Assembly: GCF_947504215.1 (NCBI RefSeq)
Contig: NZ_CANNGO010000005.1
Location: forward strand, 269,063 to 333,062
From: an uncultured Ruegeria sp.
GTDB taxonomy: Bacteria; Pseudomonadota; Alphaproteobacteria; Rhodobacterales; Rhodobacteraceae
Reading direction: 5' to 3'
DNA length: 64,000 nucleotides
Part shown: positions 25,590-34,104 of the stretch, in pieces
How positions within the stretch are numbered: position 1 is the stretch's first letter
How the letters are laid out: the number at the start of each line of letters is the position of its first letter
Position numbers and translations under genes: made by a program
Notes under the pieces: model-generated
What the model saw: the letters and a program-made list of their open reading frames with translations, nothing else
Databases searched by the model: none
Told to the model about the DNA's origin: nothing

Positions 25590-26190
25590 GACCGTCGGAC
25601 CAGGTTGCGGGGGAGGTTGCTGAACAGATTACTGCTGGTAGTGGCATTGCAGGAAGCCTTTCCCCGTATTTACGGGCACTCAGGAAAGCACGGATTCCAT
25701 TCGCAACGATATCAGGAACCTCGATTTGCCGAACACGGCCAGCATTCTCTATCGTGATCAGTTCTGAAATCGAATTCTTCGTCGGTTTCGATGTCTTTTC
25801 CGAATCCAGTTTAGGTGGCATGATCGTTAAGCTTGAGCGTGGCCGCATTCAGCAGAACGAGCTTTTTGACATCGTCGGAGTATTTGATCGCGTAGGCGGA
25901 AGACGTGTGGCCGCCTATGGAAATCCCGACAAGGTGGAACTCATCCATATCAATTGCGCAGGAACGCAGGCAGGACAGACGAGTGCCTATCTATGGAGTA
26001 GTCCCGGCTCGGATTCCGCGTTCCCGCCGAGTCCGGCGAGGTCCGTTAGAACGAGATGATAGCACTCGGAAAATATCCCGCCAGACTGCAGGAAACTGTT
26101 CTTGTCGCCATCCAATCCGTGGACCAGCATGAGGGTTTCCTTGTCCGATGAGTTTACGCTTTCGAAATAGTTAACCTCGTAGCTGTTCAG
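25590..26190 (-). pseudogene. alpha/beta-hydrolase pseudogene
   Basis: The reverse strand encodes recognisable hydrolase segments broken by a stop and frameshifts. Near 26130 it reads TLMLVHGLDGDKNSF (oxyanion-hole HG motif), continuing to YHLVLTDLAGLGGN, then stops near 26010. In another frame near 25960-25850 it reads FHLVGISIGGHTSSAYAIKY, the nucleophile elbow G-x-S-x-G. A third frame near 25820 carries IETDEEFDF. At least three lesions separate these blocks. A perfect TetR-type palindrome sits right at its 5' end. It once encoded a serine hydrolase of the MhpC/lipase-like type and is now nonfunctional. Confidence 0.72.
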
Positions 26191-26208
26191 AATGAATGAT
26201 CATTCATT
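26191..26208. promoter_or_regulatory. perfect 18-bp palindrome, TetR-type operator
   Basis: AATGAATGATCATTCATT is perfectly self-complementary and lies directly upstream of the hydrolase pseudogene. Its symmetry and the AATGA arms are typical of TetR/AcrR operators, and it resembles the repeat next to the truncated TetR gene 1.6 kb away. Confidence 0.65.
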
Positions 26209-26338
26209 ATACAGGCCGAGGAGAGCGAGACCAACCTAGGCTGATCGAGCCGCCAATAACCATCAGAAATTGTGCTACCAAGTGACTGAGAAGGCCAAAA
26301 TCGAAGTAGATCAGTCACGAGTTGGACGGCAGCATACT

Positions 26339-26710
26339 TTAGAGCAGACGCGGCGCAGCTTTATCGCGTTCATCAGACTCAAGCGCAAGAATGTCGGCGG
26401 CGGGTAGCTGAGAAAGCTGGACGCGCTCCTCGACCGGAATGAGCCCTCTCATCTGTAAATCAAGGTATCGCAGGCAGCACACGCGCAAGAAGGATGTGAA
26501 GTTACCAACGTCATGCCCGGCATCCAGGCTTTCATTGTAGAGACGATGCAGCAATTGCGGAACGCTGAGATCATCTCGCTCGCCAATCGTTTCCAGCGTC
26601 CGCCAGAAGAGTTCTTCCATGCGGACGCTTGTGACCATCCCATCCATACGGAACGAGCGGGTATGAGACGCCCAAAGTGCCGGATCAGCATCGATAAAGA
26701 GTTGGCACAT
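26339..26710 (-). CDS. ribbon-helix-helix domain protein (RHH_4-like)
   Basis: 123-aa protein; a candidate RHH domain runs from about residue 26 (MVTSVRMEELFWRTLETIG) through the helix SVPQLLHRLYNES to FTSFLRVCCLRYLDL. This is the layout of the RHH_4 family found widely in alphaproteobacteria, probably DNA-binding. It is the last gene of a three-gene leftward operon with a muconolactone-isomerase-like protein and a glyoxalase. It may regulate that operon; the IR at 27484-27498 is a possible target (inference). Confidence 0.68.
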   Translation of the reverse strand: MCQLFIDADPALWASHTRSFRMDGMVTSVRMEELFWRTLETIGERDDLSVPQLLHRLYNESLDAGHDVGNFTSFLRVCCLRYLDLQMRGLIPVEERVQLSQLPAADILALESDERDKAAPRLL

Positions 26711-26724
26711 TTCGACGTCTCCTA

Positions 26725-27045
26725 TTAGGCAGCTCGGCCGATCCGGCTTTTAACATCAGCTGCAAAGTCTTCATAACGGCGCAGAGATTTGACCTCGACC
26801 TGCACATGATGACCCATCTTCTGCATGATAGGCAAATCGAACAGAATGCGGTCGAGGACATCGGGGTTCTCAACTTCAACGATAGCGACAACTTTGCGCT
26901 CCCCGACAACTTTCCAAAGGTCTTTGACAACGCCCGCATCTTTTGCGCCAAGAGCTGCCTCAGCTTCCTCCTCCCAGACGCCAAGCAGGCCTTGTTGCGC
27001 CATCGTTGAATCGTACTCAACAGTAAAATCGAGCTTATAAAGCAT
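26725..27045 (-). CDS. muconolactone delta-isomerase-like protein
   Basis: 106-aa ferredoxin-fold protein. The pattern LKDLWKVVGERKVVAIVEV (here VVKDLWKVVGERKVVAIVEV), followed by LDRILFDLPIMQKM and the hydrophobic-charged ending VEVKSL, is that of the muconolactone isomerase family (PF02426). Genuine CatC acts in the beta-ketoadipate pathway, but no catechol genes are present, so a different substrate is likely. It is 28 bases downstream of the glyoxalase gene. Confidence 0.72.
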   Translation of the reverse strand: MLYKLDFTVEYDSTMAQQGLLGVWEEEAEAALGAKDAGVVKDLWKVVGERKVVAIVEVENPDVLDRILFDLPIMQKMGHHVQVEVKSLRRYEDFAADVKSRIGRAA

Positions 27046-27073
27046 GGTTTCCTCCCTTTATGCTTCTGTGGTC

Positions 27074-27469
27074 TTAGGCAAAGCGACCACCCTTCTCGAT
27101 GACCTCGATCTGATAACCGTCGGGATCGTTCACAAAAAAGAAACGCGCGACACGATCTCCACCGGGACAAAAGTCGACGATGTCTTTTGGTGTTGCTCCA
27201 GCGGTTTCAGTCTTGGCCCTGGCGGCCTCAAGATCATCAACAACGATCGCCAGATGACCGTATCCATCCCCAATGTCGTAAGGTGTGTCGCGCTCTTTGT
27301 TGACGGTCAGTTCGATTTCGAAGTTGGCGGTGGGCAACGCCATGTAGATCAACGTGAACTTCTCAAAGTCCAGGCGGTCGACAATCTCTAAATCGAAGGC
27401 CCTCTGATAGAACGAGACGGATGTATCCTCGTTGATCACGCGGATCATGGAATGCGCAAGTTTGGTCAT
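27074..27469 (-). CDS. glyoxalase I / VOC-family lyase
   Basis: Single-domain vicinal-oxygen-chelate protein of 131 aa, close to lactoylglutathione lyase. It begins LAHSMIRVINEDTSVSFYQRAFDLEIVDR (metal-binding His6), with GYGHLAIVVDD (second metal site) and a C-terminal DPDGYQIEVIEK (Glu ligand). Glyoxalase I converts the methylglyoxal-glutathione adduct to lactoylglutathione. The short form and the neighbours suggest a specialised detoxification or isomerase role. First gene of the leftward operon. Confidence 0.78.
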   Translation of the reverse strand: MTKLAHSMIRVINEDTSVSFYQRAFDLEIVDRLDFEKFTLIYMALPTANFEIELTVNKERDTPYDIGDGYGHLAIVVDDLEAARAKTETAGATPKDIVDFCPGGDRVARFFFVNDPDGYQIEVIEKGGRFA

Positions 27470-27483
27470 GGCTCCTCCTATCG

Positions 27484-27498
27484 AATGCTCCTAGCATT
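27484..27498. promoter_or_regulatory. small inverted repeat upstream of the glyoxalase operon
   Basis: AATGCT-CCT-AGCATT, 15 bases upstream of the glyoxalase start codon, where an operator could overlap the transcript start. The rest of the 320-base gap to the kinase gene (27470-27789) shows no gene. Confidence 0.35.
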
Positions 27499-27789
27499 TG
27501 TTTACGAGGAGGTGGTATTAGGGGGCTACTACTTGCGGAATTTCTAGATTGGCGAAACGGACTTTCGTTGCAGCGTCTTTCCGGGCAGGAGAGTTGTCGT
27601 CGTTTCGTATTCGTTGCTGAAGTTTGTGGTCTGTGTAAGTCAGAAAGAACACACGCTTCGCTGAATGGCGGATCATAGAAATCCTGTTCGGCTTTTGTTT
27701 CCAGAAAACTCAAATTTGGGATTAGAGGTCTTGGGATGGACGGCAAAAACCGTCTGTGATCCTATGCGGTCGCAAATAATGGGCAGTCC

Positions 27790-29520
27790 ATGCGATCAAT
27801 GCCGTACATTGTTGGTTTTTTTGGGGCCGCTGTCGCCAGCGTTGGCCTCTATCTGATGTCCTATCAGTATTTTCTTTCAGAAGAACACTCCAAGGTTCAG
27901 GGGCGGTTGTCTCTGTACCAAAGCTCGGTCAAGGCCGAGTTGGAGCGGTTTTCCCACCTCACATATGTGCTGTCAAAAGACCCCTTTGTCATCGGAACAG
28001 CCGAAGGAGACGGCACAGGAACGTTGAACCGGCGCCTCGAGGATTTCGCGGCGCAGGCAGGTCTGGATGCGATTTACCTAATGGATAAAAACGGTATCAC
28101 CATTTCCGCATCGAATTACCGCGATGTCGGAAGCTTTGTGGGTCAAAACTACGCTTTCCGCCCGTACTTTCAGAACGCCCTCTCGGGTGAGCAAGGGCAG
28201 TTTTATGCAATTGGAGCGACGACCGGTCTGCCGGGATACTTTATTGCCAATGTGGTACTCGACGACGCGGCCGCGCCTACCGGTGTCATTGCGATCAAGA
28301 TTGATTTTTCGGGTCTTCAGGAAAGTTGGAGAAATTCTGGTGAGCAGGTCCTGCTGGCAAACGAGGACGGAGTTGTTCTTTTGTCCTCTGATCCGGATTG
28401 GCAGTACCGTGTGTTGAATCCGCTTTCTGATCAACAACAGGAAAGGATCAGACAGGCTCGGCAGTTTACAGGTCATAAGCTTGATCCGTTGGACTGGATC
28501 GAGTTGCCGGGAAACCAAGCCAGGATTTCAGGGGCGAAACGTCTTCATCTGGCCGCAACCGACCTACCGCATGGTTGGTCGCTTCATTATTTTGCAAGTG
28601 ACGACCGGGCGGTCGCGCGAAGCTGGCTCGTCACCGCTCTCTTCGTCCTCCTTGCAGGTGTGGCGTTCATCTTCCTGCAAATACAACGAACGCGCCGCGT
28701 CGGGGCTGCGTTGGCAAGATCTGAGCAGGAAGAGGCACAGCTGCGTCAGGCAAACGAGCGGCTTGCAATCGAAATCGACGACCGGAAGACTGCGGAACGA
28801 CGCCTCAAGCGCACACAAGGCGAGTTGGAGCGCGCAAGTCGGCTGGCTGCTTTGGGGCAACTCTCTGCGTCTGTCACGCACGAACTGGGTCAACCCATTG
28901 CTGCCATGCGTAACCATCTGGTGGCAGCTGAGATCGGCACATCTGGCCAAGCCTCGCTAGCGCAGAAAGTCGGCAGCCTTGTAGATCGCATGGAGGGCAT
29001 AACACGCCAGTTGCGGTTCTTCGCTCGTTCGGAAAACGAACCGTTCGATAACGTCGATCTGTGCAACTCTGTGCGCGCCGCCCTGGCCCTGGTCGATCCG
29101 AATATTGAGCAGGCAAAAGTGGAAGTTTCGCTGGATGTACCAGCCAATCCAGTTCTGATCCGAGGAATTGCTTTACGTGTCGAACAGGTGATAACCAACT
29201 TGTTGCGAAATGCCATGGACGCAACAGACGAAACGAGCGCGCCTGAAATTCGAATAGCCGTCACAGTTTCCGAAGACCAAGCCACACTTGAAATTCAAGA
29301 CAATGGTCACGGCTTAGGGGAGGCGACACTGGCCGAGTTGCAAGAACCATTTGTAACCACAAGGGAGAGCGGCCGCGGCATGGGTTTGGGGTTGGCCATT
29401 TCCGCCAGCATTGTCAAAGATCACGATGGCACAATGACGGCCCGAAACCGGAGTGGCGGTGGAACGGTATTCTGTGTCACCTTCCCGATAGCGTCACGAC
29501 CTGAAGAAGCGAACGAATGA
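27790..29520 (+). CDS. DctB-type sensor histidine kinase
   Basis: 576-aa membrane kinase of the C4-dicarboxylate sensor family. An N-terminal helix (IVGFFGAAVASVGLYLMSY) leads to a periplasmic double-Cache/PDC sensor of about 250 residues, then a second helix (WLVTALFVLLAGVAFIFL), a coiled linker, and the HisKA domain with the phosphorylated His in LGQLSASVTHELGQPIAAM. The ATPase boxes are visible: NLLRNAMDAT (N), DNGHGLGE (G1) and GRGMGLGLAIS (G2). It overlaps the response regulator gene by four bases (ATGA) and lies upstream of the TRAP genes, so it should sense that transporter's substrate. Confidence 0.92.
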   Translation: MRSMPYIVGFFGAAVASVGLYLMSYQYFLSEEHSKVQGRLSLYQSSVKAELERFSHLTYVLSKDPFVIGTAEGDGTGTLNRRLEDFAAQAGLDAIYLMDKNGITISASNYRDVGSFVGQNYAFRPYFQNALSGEQGQFYAIGATTGLPGYFIANVVLDDAAAPTGVIAIKIDFSGLQESWRNSGEQVLLANEDGVVLLSSDPDWQYRVLNPLSDQQQERIRQARQFTGHKLDPLDWIELPGNQARISGAKRLHLAATDLPHGWSLHYFASDDRAVARSWLVTALFVLLAGVAFIFLQIQRTRRVGAALARSEQEEAQLRQANERLAIEIDDRKTAERRLKRTQGELERASRLAALGQLSASVTHELGQPIAAMRNHLVAAEIGTSGQASLAQKVGSLVDRMEGITRQLRFFARSENEPFDNVDLCNSVRAALALVDPNIEQAKVEVSLDVPANPVLIRGIALRVEQVITNLLRNAMDATDETSAPEIRIAVTVSEDQATLEIQDNGHGLGEATLAELQEPFVTTRESGRGMGLGLAISASIVKDHDGTMTARNRSGGGTVFCVTFPIASRPEEANE

Positions 29521-30857
29521 CTCAACAGCAACCCTTCAAAGTGTTGATCGTCGACGATGATAAATCGATGCGACAATCCCTTATTGAGTTGCTCGAAGCC
29601 ACAGGGTGGCGCGTCAGCGCCGTGTCGCGCGCGACTCAGGTGGCGGAATATCTGACCGGTGCCACGCCGGATGTAATCCTTTCGGATGTGCGGATGCCAG
29701 GTATGTCAGGTCTTGAACTACTGGCCAGCCTGGATAAACAGATCGCGCCGCCGGTTGTGATTATCTCGGCGCATGGCGACATCCCGATGGCAGTGCAAGC
29801 CATTCAGGATGGGGCATATGGGTTCATCGAAAAACCCTATGAGCCGCGCCGTCTGCTGACGGTGCTGACACACGCGGCTGAGCAAAGCCGTATGCGGAAA
29901 AGCAACGCGCGGCTGAAGGACAGGCTGCTAAAACTGTCCGGACTGGACCGCATTTTGCTTGGCCGAACCGATACGATTACAGCGTTGCGGCAAGAGGTTC
30001 TCGATCTTGCGGACACCTCTGTTGCGGTCCTTTTGCAAGGCGATACAGGGACCGGAAAGGAGCTGGTAGCCCATGCCTTACATGATTTGGGTGGTTCGCC
30101 CGATGCACCGTTTCTTGCTCTGAACTGTGCAGCTTTATCCACCGATACGTTCGAAGCCGAAATGTTTGGGGTCGCGGGGGCATCTCACGGAAGGCTGGTG
30201 GCGGCATCGGGTGGAACCTTGTTTCTGGATGAAATTTGCTCGTGTCCACTCGTGGTTCAGGCCAAGCTGCTAAGGGTAATCGAAGATCAGCAGGTGTTGC
30301 CGGTAGGTGCTGTCTCGCCGTTGCCGGTAAGCTTCAGGGTCGTGTCAGCGACTAACGAAGATGTCGTACAGGCAGCCGAGGAAGGCCGCCTGCGTCAGGA
30401 CCTTTTGTTTCGATTGAACACGGTCGTATTGACTTTGCCTCCGTTGCGGCAAAGACGGGATGATCTGGTTCTTTTGGCAACGCATTTTCTGAACGAATAC
30501 GCTCAGGTTTACGAGATCGATGCGCCAGAGCTCAATCAGGACGATCTCGCCGCTTTGCTTGCACATGACTGGCCCGGCAATGTGCGTGAATTGCGCCATG
30601 TCTGCGAACGGCGCATTTTGGCGGCCCGACGCGGAGGAGGGTCGGTGGCGCAGGCTATCCAAAGCGATCAGCACTTTGACGATGTGCCGGATACGCTGCG
30701 CGAAGCGGTTGCTGCTTTCGAACGCGAGCTCATTGGCAAAGCCATAAAGGCGCACAAAGGCCGTATGGATGCCGCCGCCGAAGCGCTTGGAATCGGACGA
30801 CGTACTCTCAACGAAAAGATCGTCAAACTTGGTCTCGATAAAGAGACCTTGCTTTAA
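29517..30857 (+). CDS. DctD-type response regulator lacking the GAFTGA loop
   Basis: 446 aa: receiver domain (VLIVDDDKSMRQSLIE, phosphorylated Asp in DVILSDVRMPGMSG), AAA+ domain (Walker A GDTGTGKE, Walker B GGTLFLDEI, arginine finger region LFRLNTVVLTLPPLRQRRDD), and a Fis-type HTH at the C-terminus (AAEALGIGRRTLNEKIVKLGL). In sigma-54 activators a GAFTGA loop follows the AELFGH motif. Here the region reads AEMFGVAGASHGRLVAASGG, about eight residues shorter with no GAFTGA, so contact with sigma-54 is unlikely. Rhodobacter capsulatus NtrC and HupR are known precedents for sigma-70-dependent activators that lost this loop. Partner of the upstream DctB-type kinase. Confidence 0.9.
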   Translation: MTQQQPFKVLIVDDDKSMRQSLIELLEATGWRVSAVSRATQVAEYLTGATPDVILSDVRMPGMSGLELLASLDKQIAPPVVIISAHGDIPMAVQAIQDGAYGFIEKPYEPRRLLTVLTHAAEQSRMRKSNARLKDRLLKLSGLDRILLGRTDTITALRQEVLDLADTSVAVLLQGDTGTGKELVAHALHDLGGSPDAPFLALNCAALSTDTFEAEMFGVAGASHGRLVAASGGTLFLDEICSCPLVVQAKLLRVIEDQQVLPVGAVSPLPVSFRVVSATNEDVVQAAEEGRLRQDLLFRLNTVVLTLPPLRQRRDDLVLLATHFLNEYAQVYEIDAPELNQDDLAALLAHDWPGNVRELRHVCERRILAARRGGGSVAQAIQSDQHFDDVPDTLREAVAAFERELIGKAIKAHKGRMDAAAEALGIGRRTLNEKIVKLGLDKETLL

Positions 30858-30868
30858 GCGATACAGCC

Positions 30869-30884
30869 CTGCGGAAATCCGCAG
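30869..30884. promoter_or_regulatory. inverted repeat upstream of dctP
   Basis: CTGCGG-AAAT-CCGCAG, seven bases upstream of a GG-N10-GC element and about 100 bases before the dctP start. No T-run follows. It may be the DctD binding site or a weak terminator of the two-component genes. Confidence 0.4.
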
Positions 30885-30890
30885 AGTACG

Positions 30891-30906
30891 TGGAACATGA
30901 CCCGCA
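30891..30906 (+). promoter_or_regulatory. degenerate sigma-54-like -24/-12 element
   Basis: TGGAACATGACCCGCA keeps the GG-N10-GC spacing of a -24/-12 promoter but deviates from TGGCAC-N5-TTGCA. Given that the regulator lacks GAFTGA, this may be a relic. It is 77 bases before the dctP start. Confidence 0.3.
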
Positions 30907-30982
30907 TTTTCCTTCATAGTCAGCAAGCGTCGCATTCTGAATACTCCGCCCAAACGAATTGCGTGATCTGGGAGGAGCCACT

Positions 30983-31993
30983 ATGCGCAAACACCTTAAC
31001 CGGGCGGCCATTGCCGTCCTGTCGCTGACCGTCGCATCTGAGGCATTGGCCGTTGAATGGAATGTTTCCCTTTGGGGCAAGCGCCGCGCCTTTACGGAGC
31101 ATGTCGAAAAACTTGCCGAACTGGTGAACGAAAAGACCAACGGCGAATTTACCCTGAACATCAGCTACGGCGGGCTGTCGAAGAACAAGGAAAACCTCGA
31201 CGGTATTTCGATCGGTGCCTTTGAAATGGCTCAGTTCTGCGCTGGCTATCACCGCGACAAGAATCCATCGATCACCGTTCTGGAACTGCCGTTCTTGGGC
31301 GTGACATCACTGGAACAGGAAGTCGACTTGTCGATGGCTGTCTACCAGCACCCGGCGGTGATCGAGGATCTGGCCCGCTGGGACGCGACCCTACTGATGC
31401 CGTCGCCCCTGCCGCAATACAACCTTGTCGGTGTTGGTGAAGCGCCGAAATCTCTGGCGGATTTTGAAGGTCTGAGTGTGCGTGCTACCGGCGGTATCGG
31501 CAAGGCAATGGAGACAGTTGGGGCGGTTCCAACTTCGATGTCCGCGTCCGAAGTACGTCAGGCAATGGACAGCGGTATCGTCAAGGCCGTCAGCTTCGCA
31601 CCGCACGCCCATATGTCCTTCGGGACCATTGAGAACGGTACGTGGTGGACGACGAACCTGAACCCCGGAACCGTCAACTGCCCGGTCGTGGTGAACACAC
31701 TCGCACTGGAAGGCCTTTCAGATGAGCATCGTGAGGCTCTGATGGGTTCGGTTGATGAAGCGCTGGATCACTACGTTTCCCACTACCAGACCAAAACGAT
31801 GGAAGCCTGGGGCCCCGAGCTGGATCAGCGCGGCATCGAACGCGTCACGTTCAGCGATGAAGAAATCGCAGCGTTCAAAGAAGCAGCCGCCGCACCCGCT
31901 GCAGAGGCTTGGATTGCAGATAACACCGAACGCGGCCTACCAGCACAAGAGCTTTATGATCTTGTGACCGGGAAGATCGCAAACGGTAGCTAG
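30983..31993 (+). CDS. TRAP transporter solute-binding protein (DctP family)
   Basis: 336-aa periplasmic binding protein with signal peptide (AAIAVLSLTVASEALA, cut before VEW). It has the DctP fold with the conserved Arg in SVRATGGIGKAMETVGA and a later VKAVSFAPHAHMSFGTIENG. The ligand is probably an organic acid bound by that Arg. The frame opens at 30959, but the ATG at 30983 has GGGAGGAG upstream. A strong hairpin separates it from dctQ, a common device to give more binding protein than permease. Confidence 0.9.
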   Translation: MRKHLNRAAIAVLSLTVASEALAVEWNVSLWGKRRAFTEHVEKLAELVNEKTNGEFTLNISYGGLSKNKENLDGISIGAFEMAQFCAGYHRDKNPSITVLELPFLGVTSLEQEVDLSMAVYQHPAVIEDLARWDATLLMPSPLPQYNLVGVGEAPKSLADFEGLSVRATGGIGKAMETVGAVPTSMSASEVRQAMDSGIVKAVSFAPHAHMSFGTIENGTWWTTNLNPGTVNCPVVVNTLALEGLSDEHREALMGSVDEALDHYVSHYQTKTMEAWGPELDQRGIERVTFSDEEIAAFKEAAAAPAAEAWIADNTERGLPAQELYDLVTGKIANGS

Positions 31994-32000
31994 TCCACTC

Positions 32001-32032
32001 ACTACCCGGCGGCAAAACGGCCGCCGGGTAGT
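32001..32032 (+). promoter_or_regulatory. intercistronic hairpin between dctP and dctQ
   Basis: A 13-bp perfect stem (ACTACCCGGCGGC with GCCGCCGGGTAGT, six-base loop), followed by CTTTCTTTCC. The weak T-tract suggests partial termination or protection of the dctP message from decay. Confidence 0.75.
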
Positions 32033-32059
32033 CTTTCTTTCCTGATAGCGGAGGAAACG

Positions 32060-32692
32060 ATGGCCGGGTCATCCCTTGTGCTGTCCGACGACAGCCGTCT
32101 TAGCATTCTTGATCAGCGCCTCTACAAGCTCGAAGGTTTTTTGGCCCTGATCAGCGGTCTGGCAGTCTTTTCCCTGATGCTGATGGCCGTGGTTTCCGTC
32201 GGCGGCAGAAATTTCGCCAACGCCCCATTGCCTGGCTATGTCGACTGGATCGAGCAGGCGATGCCGCTGATTGCCTTCATGGGCATATCCTACGCACAGC
32301 GCGATGGTGGTCACATTCGAATGGACATGGTTGTAGGCGCACTAAAAGGGCGAACGTTGTACATTGTCGAATTCGTGACGACCGCTGTCATTCTGGCGCT
32401 GATCGTCTTGCTGATCTGGGGAAGTTGGGCGCATTTCGCACGCAGTTTCGACTTTGGCGCACCGCTTTGGAGCCGCGACAGTTCCATCGATATCGGCATT
32501 CCGCTGTGGCCCGCCAAGCTGTTGGCCCCGGTGGCCTTCAGTGTTCTTTGTCTAAGGCTCTTTCTGCAGCTCTGGGCCTACGGTCGCGCCATCCGTCACC
32601 CTGAACAATCGCCCATCGCCGTCCCGCTAATCGCTGACGCCGCCACTCAGGCTGCGATGGAAGCCGAGCATGTCTCCGGCCACGACAACTGA
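32060..32692 (+). CDS. TRAP transporter small permease (DctQ family)
   Basis: 210-aa four-helix protein: helix 1 (FLALISGLAVFSLMLMAVVSV) then the DctQ pattern LPGYVDWIEQAMPLIAFMG and AQRDGGHIRMDMVVG. Two further helices follow. Ribosome binding site GGAGG is eight bases upstream. It lies between dctP and dctM in the standard P-Q-M order. Confidence 0.92.
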   Translation: MAGSSLVLSDDSRLSILDQRLYKLEGFLALISGLAVFSLMLMAVVSVGGRNFANAPLPGYVDWIEQAMPLIAFMGISYAQRDGGHIRMDMVVGALKGRTLYIVEFVTTAVILALIVLLIWGSWAHFARSFDFGAPLWSRDSSIDIGIPLWPAKLLAPVAFSVLCLRLFLQLWAYGRAIRHPEQSPIAVPLIADAATQAAMEAEHVSGHDN

Positions 32693-32703
32693 GGTAAAAT
32701 CTG

Positions 32704-34104
32704 ATGGAACCCATTGATATTGGCCTGATTGTCTCTGGCGGTATGCTTGTTCTTGTGGTGCTTGGAATGCGTGTGGCTTTTGCCGCCGCGACTGCGGGCA
32801 TGGTTGGGCTGATCTGGATTTTCTGGGCCAAGTTCGGATACGATCCGGCGCGGTTCGGCAAGGCTGTGACTGTGGCGGTCAAAACCGCCGGGCAGGTACC
32901 TCATTCAAAGATTTCGAGCCAGGCGCTGAGCCTTATCCCGACCTTCATCCTTATTGGCTACCTCGCCTATTACGCGGGCCTGACCAAAGCGCTGTTCGAA
33001 GCCGCCAAGCGTTGGCTCGCCTGGGTTCCAGGCGGGCTGGCGGTTTCGACTGTCTTCGCGACCGCCGGGTTCGCTGCGGTTTCAGGAGCCTCGGTTGCCA
33101 CGTCAGCCGTTTTCGCCCGCATCGCCATCCCCGAGATGCTGAAAATCGGCTACGACAAGCGCTTTGCTGCAGGTGTCGTCGCTGCAGGCGGCACGTTGGC
33201 CTCACTCATCCCTCCCTCGGCCATTCTGGTCATCTACGCGATCATCGTGGAGCAAGACGTGGGCAAACTGCTTTTAGCCGGTTTCATTCCGGGCATGTTC
33301 TCGGCGCTGATCTACGGCTTGTTGATCATTGGCATGGCCGTTGTGATCAAAGACTTTGGTCCGGCAGTCTCAGGCTTTACATGGAAAGAGCGATTCATGT
33401 CTTTGCCGCCCGCACTGCCTATCTTGTTTGTCGTCGTGACGATTATCTTCTTTGTCTACAACCCATTCGGAGGCGATGCTTGGGGCACGCCAACCGAGGG
33501 TGGCGCAATCGGTGCCTTCGTTGTCTTTCTGATGGCGCTGTACCAGGGCATGCGCTGGTCCGAACTGAAAGACGCGTTGCTGGAGACAGCCAAGCTTAGC
33601 GTCATGATCTTTACCATCATCTGGGGCGTGTTGGTCTACGTTCGCTTTCTGGGATTTGCCGAGCTGCCGAACGCCTTTTCCGACTGGATAACCTCGCTTG
33701 AGATGTCACCCATGTTGATCCTGATCTGTATTCTTCTGGCCTACGCGGTTCTGGGCATGTTCATGGATGCGATCGGGATGCTGCTGCTGACACTGCCGGT
33801 CGTCTACCCCGCCGTCATGGCGCTGAACGGTGGCGACGCCGTGAGTGCAGCCGACAGTACCTTCGGCATGTCTGGGCCAATGTGTGCAATCTGGTTCGGT
33901 ATCCTGGTCGTCAAAATGGCCGAATTCTGTCTGATCACGCCACCGATTGGATTGAACTGCTTTGTCGTGGCTGGCGTGCGTGATGATCTAAGTGTTCAGG
34001 ATGTCTTTAAAGGCGTAACACCCTTCTTTCTGGCGGATGCGGCGACAATCGCAATGCTCGTTGCCTTCCCCGCAATCGTACTTTGGCTCCCAGGACAGGT
34101 TTGA
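32704..34104 (+). CDS. TRAP transporter large permease (DctM family)
   Basis: 466-aa polytopic permease with about twelve hydrophobic segments. DctM markers: AGVVAAGGTLASLIPPSAIL (the PPS motif), FIPGMFSALIYGLLI, TEGGAIGAFVVF, and the C-terminal GMFMDAIGMLLLTLPVVYP and MAEFCLITPPIGLN. It is a little longer than average because of an insertion after the first helix. It completes the TRAP system; the 265 bases after it (34105-34369) show no gene. Confidence 0.93.
   Translation: MEPIDIGLIVSGGMLVLVVLGMRVAFAAATAGMVGLIWIFWAKFGYDPARFGKAVTVAVKTAGQVPHSKISSQALSLIPTFILIGYLAYYAGLTKALFEAAKRWLAWVPGGLAVSTVFATAGFAAVSGASVATSAVFARIAIPEMLKIGYDKRFAAGVVAAGGTLASLIPPSAILVIYAIIVEQDVGKLLLAGFIPGMFSALIYGLLIIGMAVVIKDFGPAVSGFTWKERFMSLPPALPILFVVVTIIFFVYNPFGGDAWGTPTEGGAIGAFVVFLMALYQGMRWSELKDALLETAKLSVMIFTIIWGVLVYVRFLGFAELPNAFSDWITSLEMSPMLILICILLAYAVLGMFMDAIGMLLLTLPVVYPAVMALNGGDAVSAADSTFGMSGPMCAIWFGILVVKMAEFCLITPPIGLNCFVVAGVRDDLSVQDVFKGVTPFFLADAATIAMLVAFPAIVLWLPGQV

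Noticed and set aside
24190..27500. Accessory island of recent horizontal origin.
   Set aside because: Pseudogenes and lower GC are suggestive, but there is no integrase, tRNA or flanking repeat to define an element.
27665..27856. 63-aa frame overlapping the DctB start.
   Set aside because: Out of frame with the kinase and lacks features of its own.
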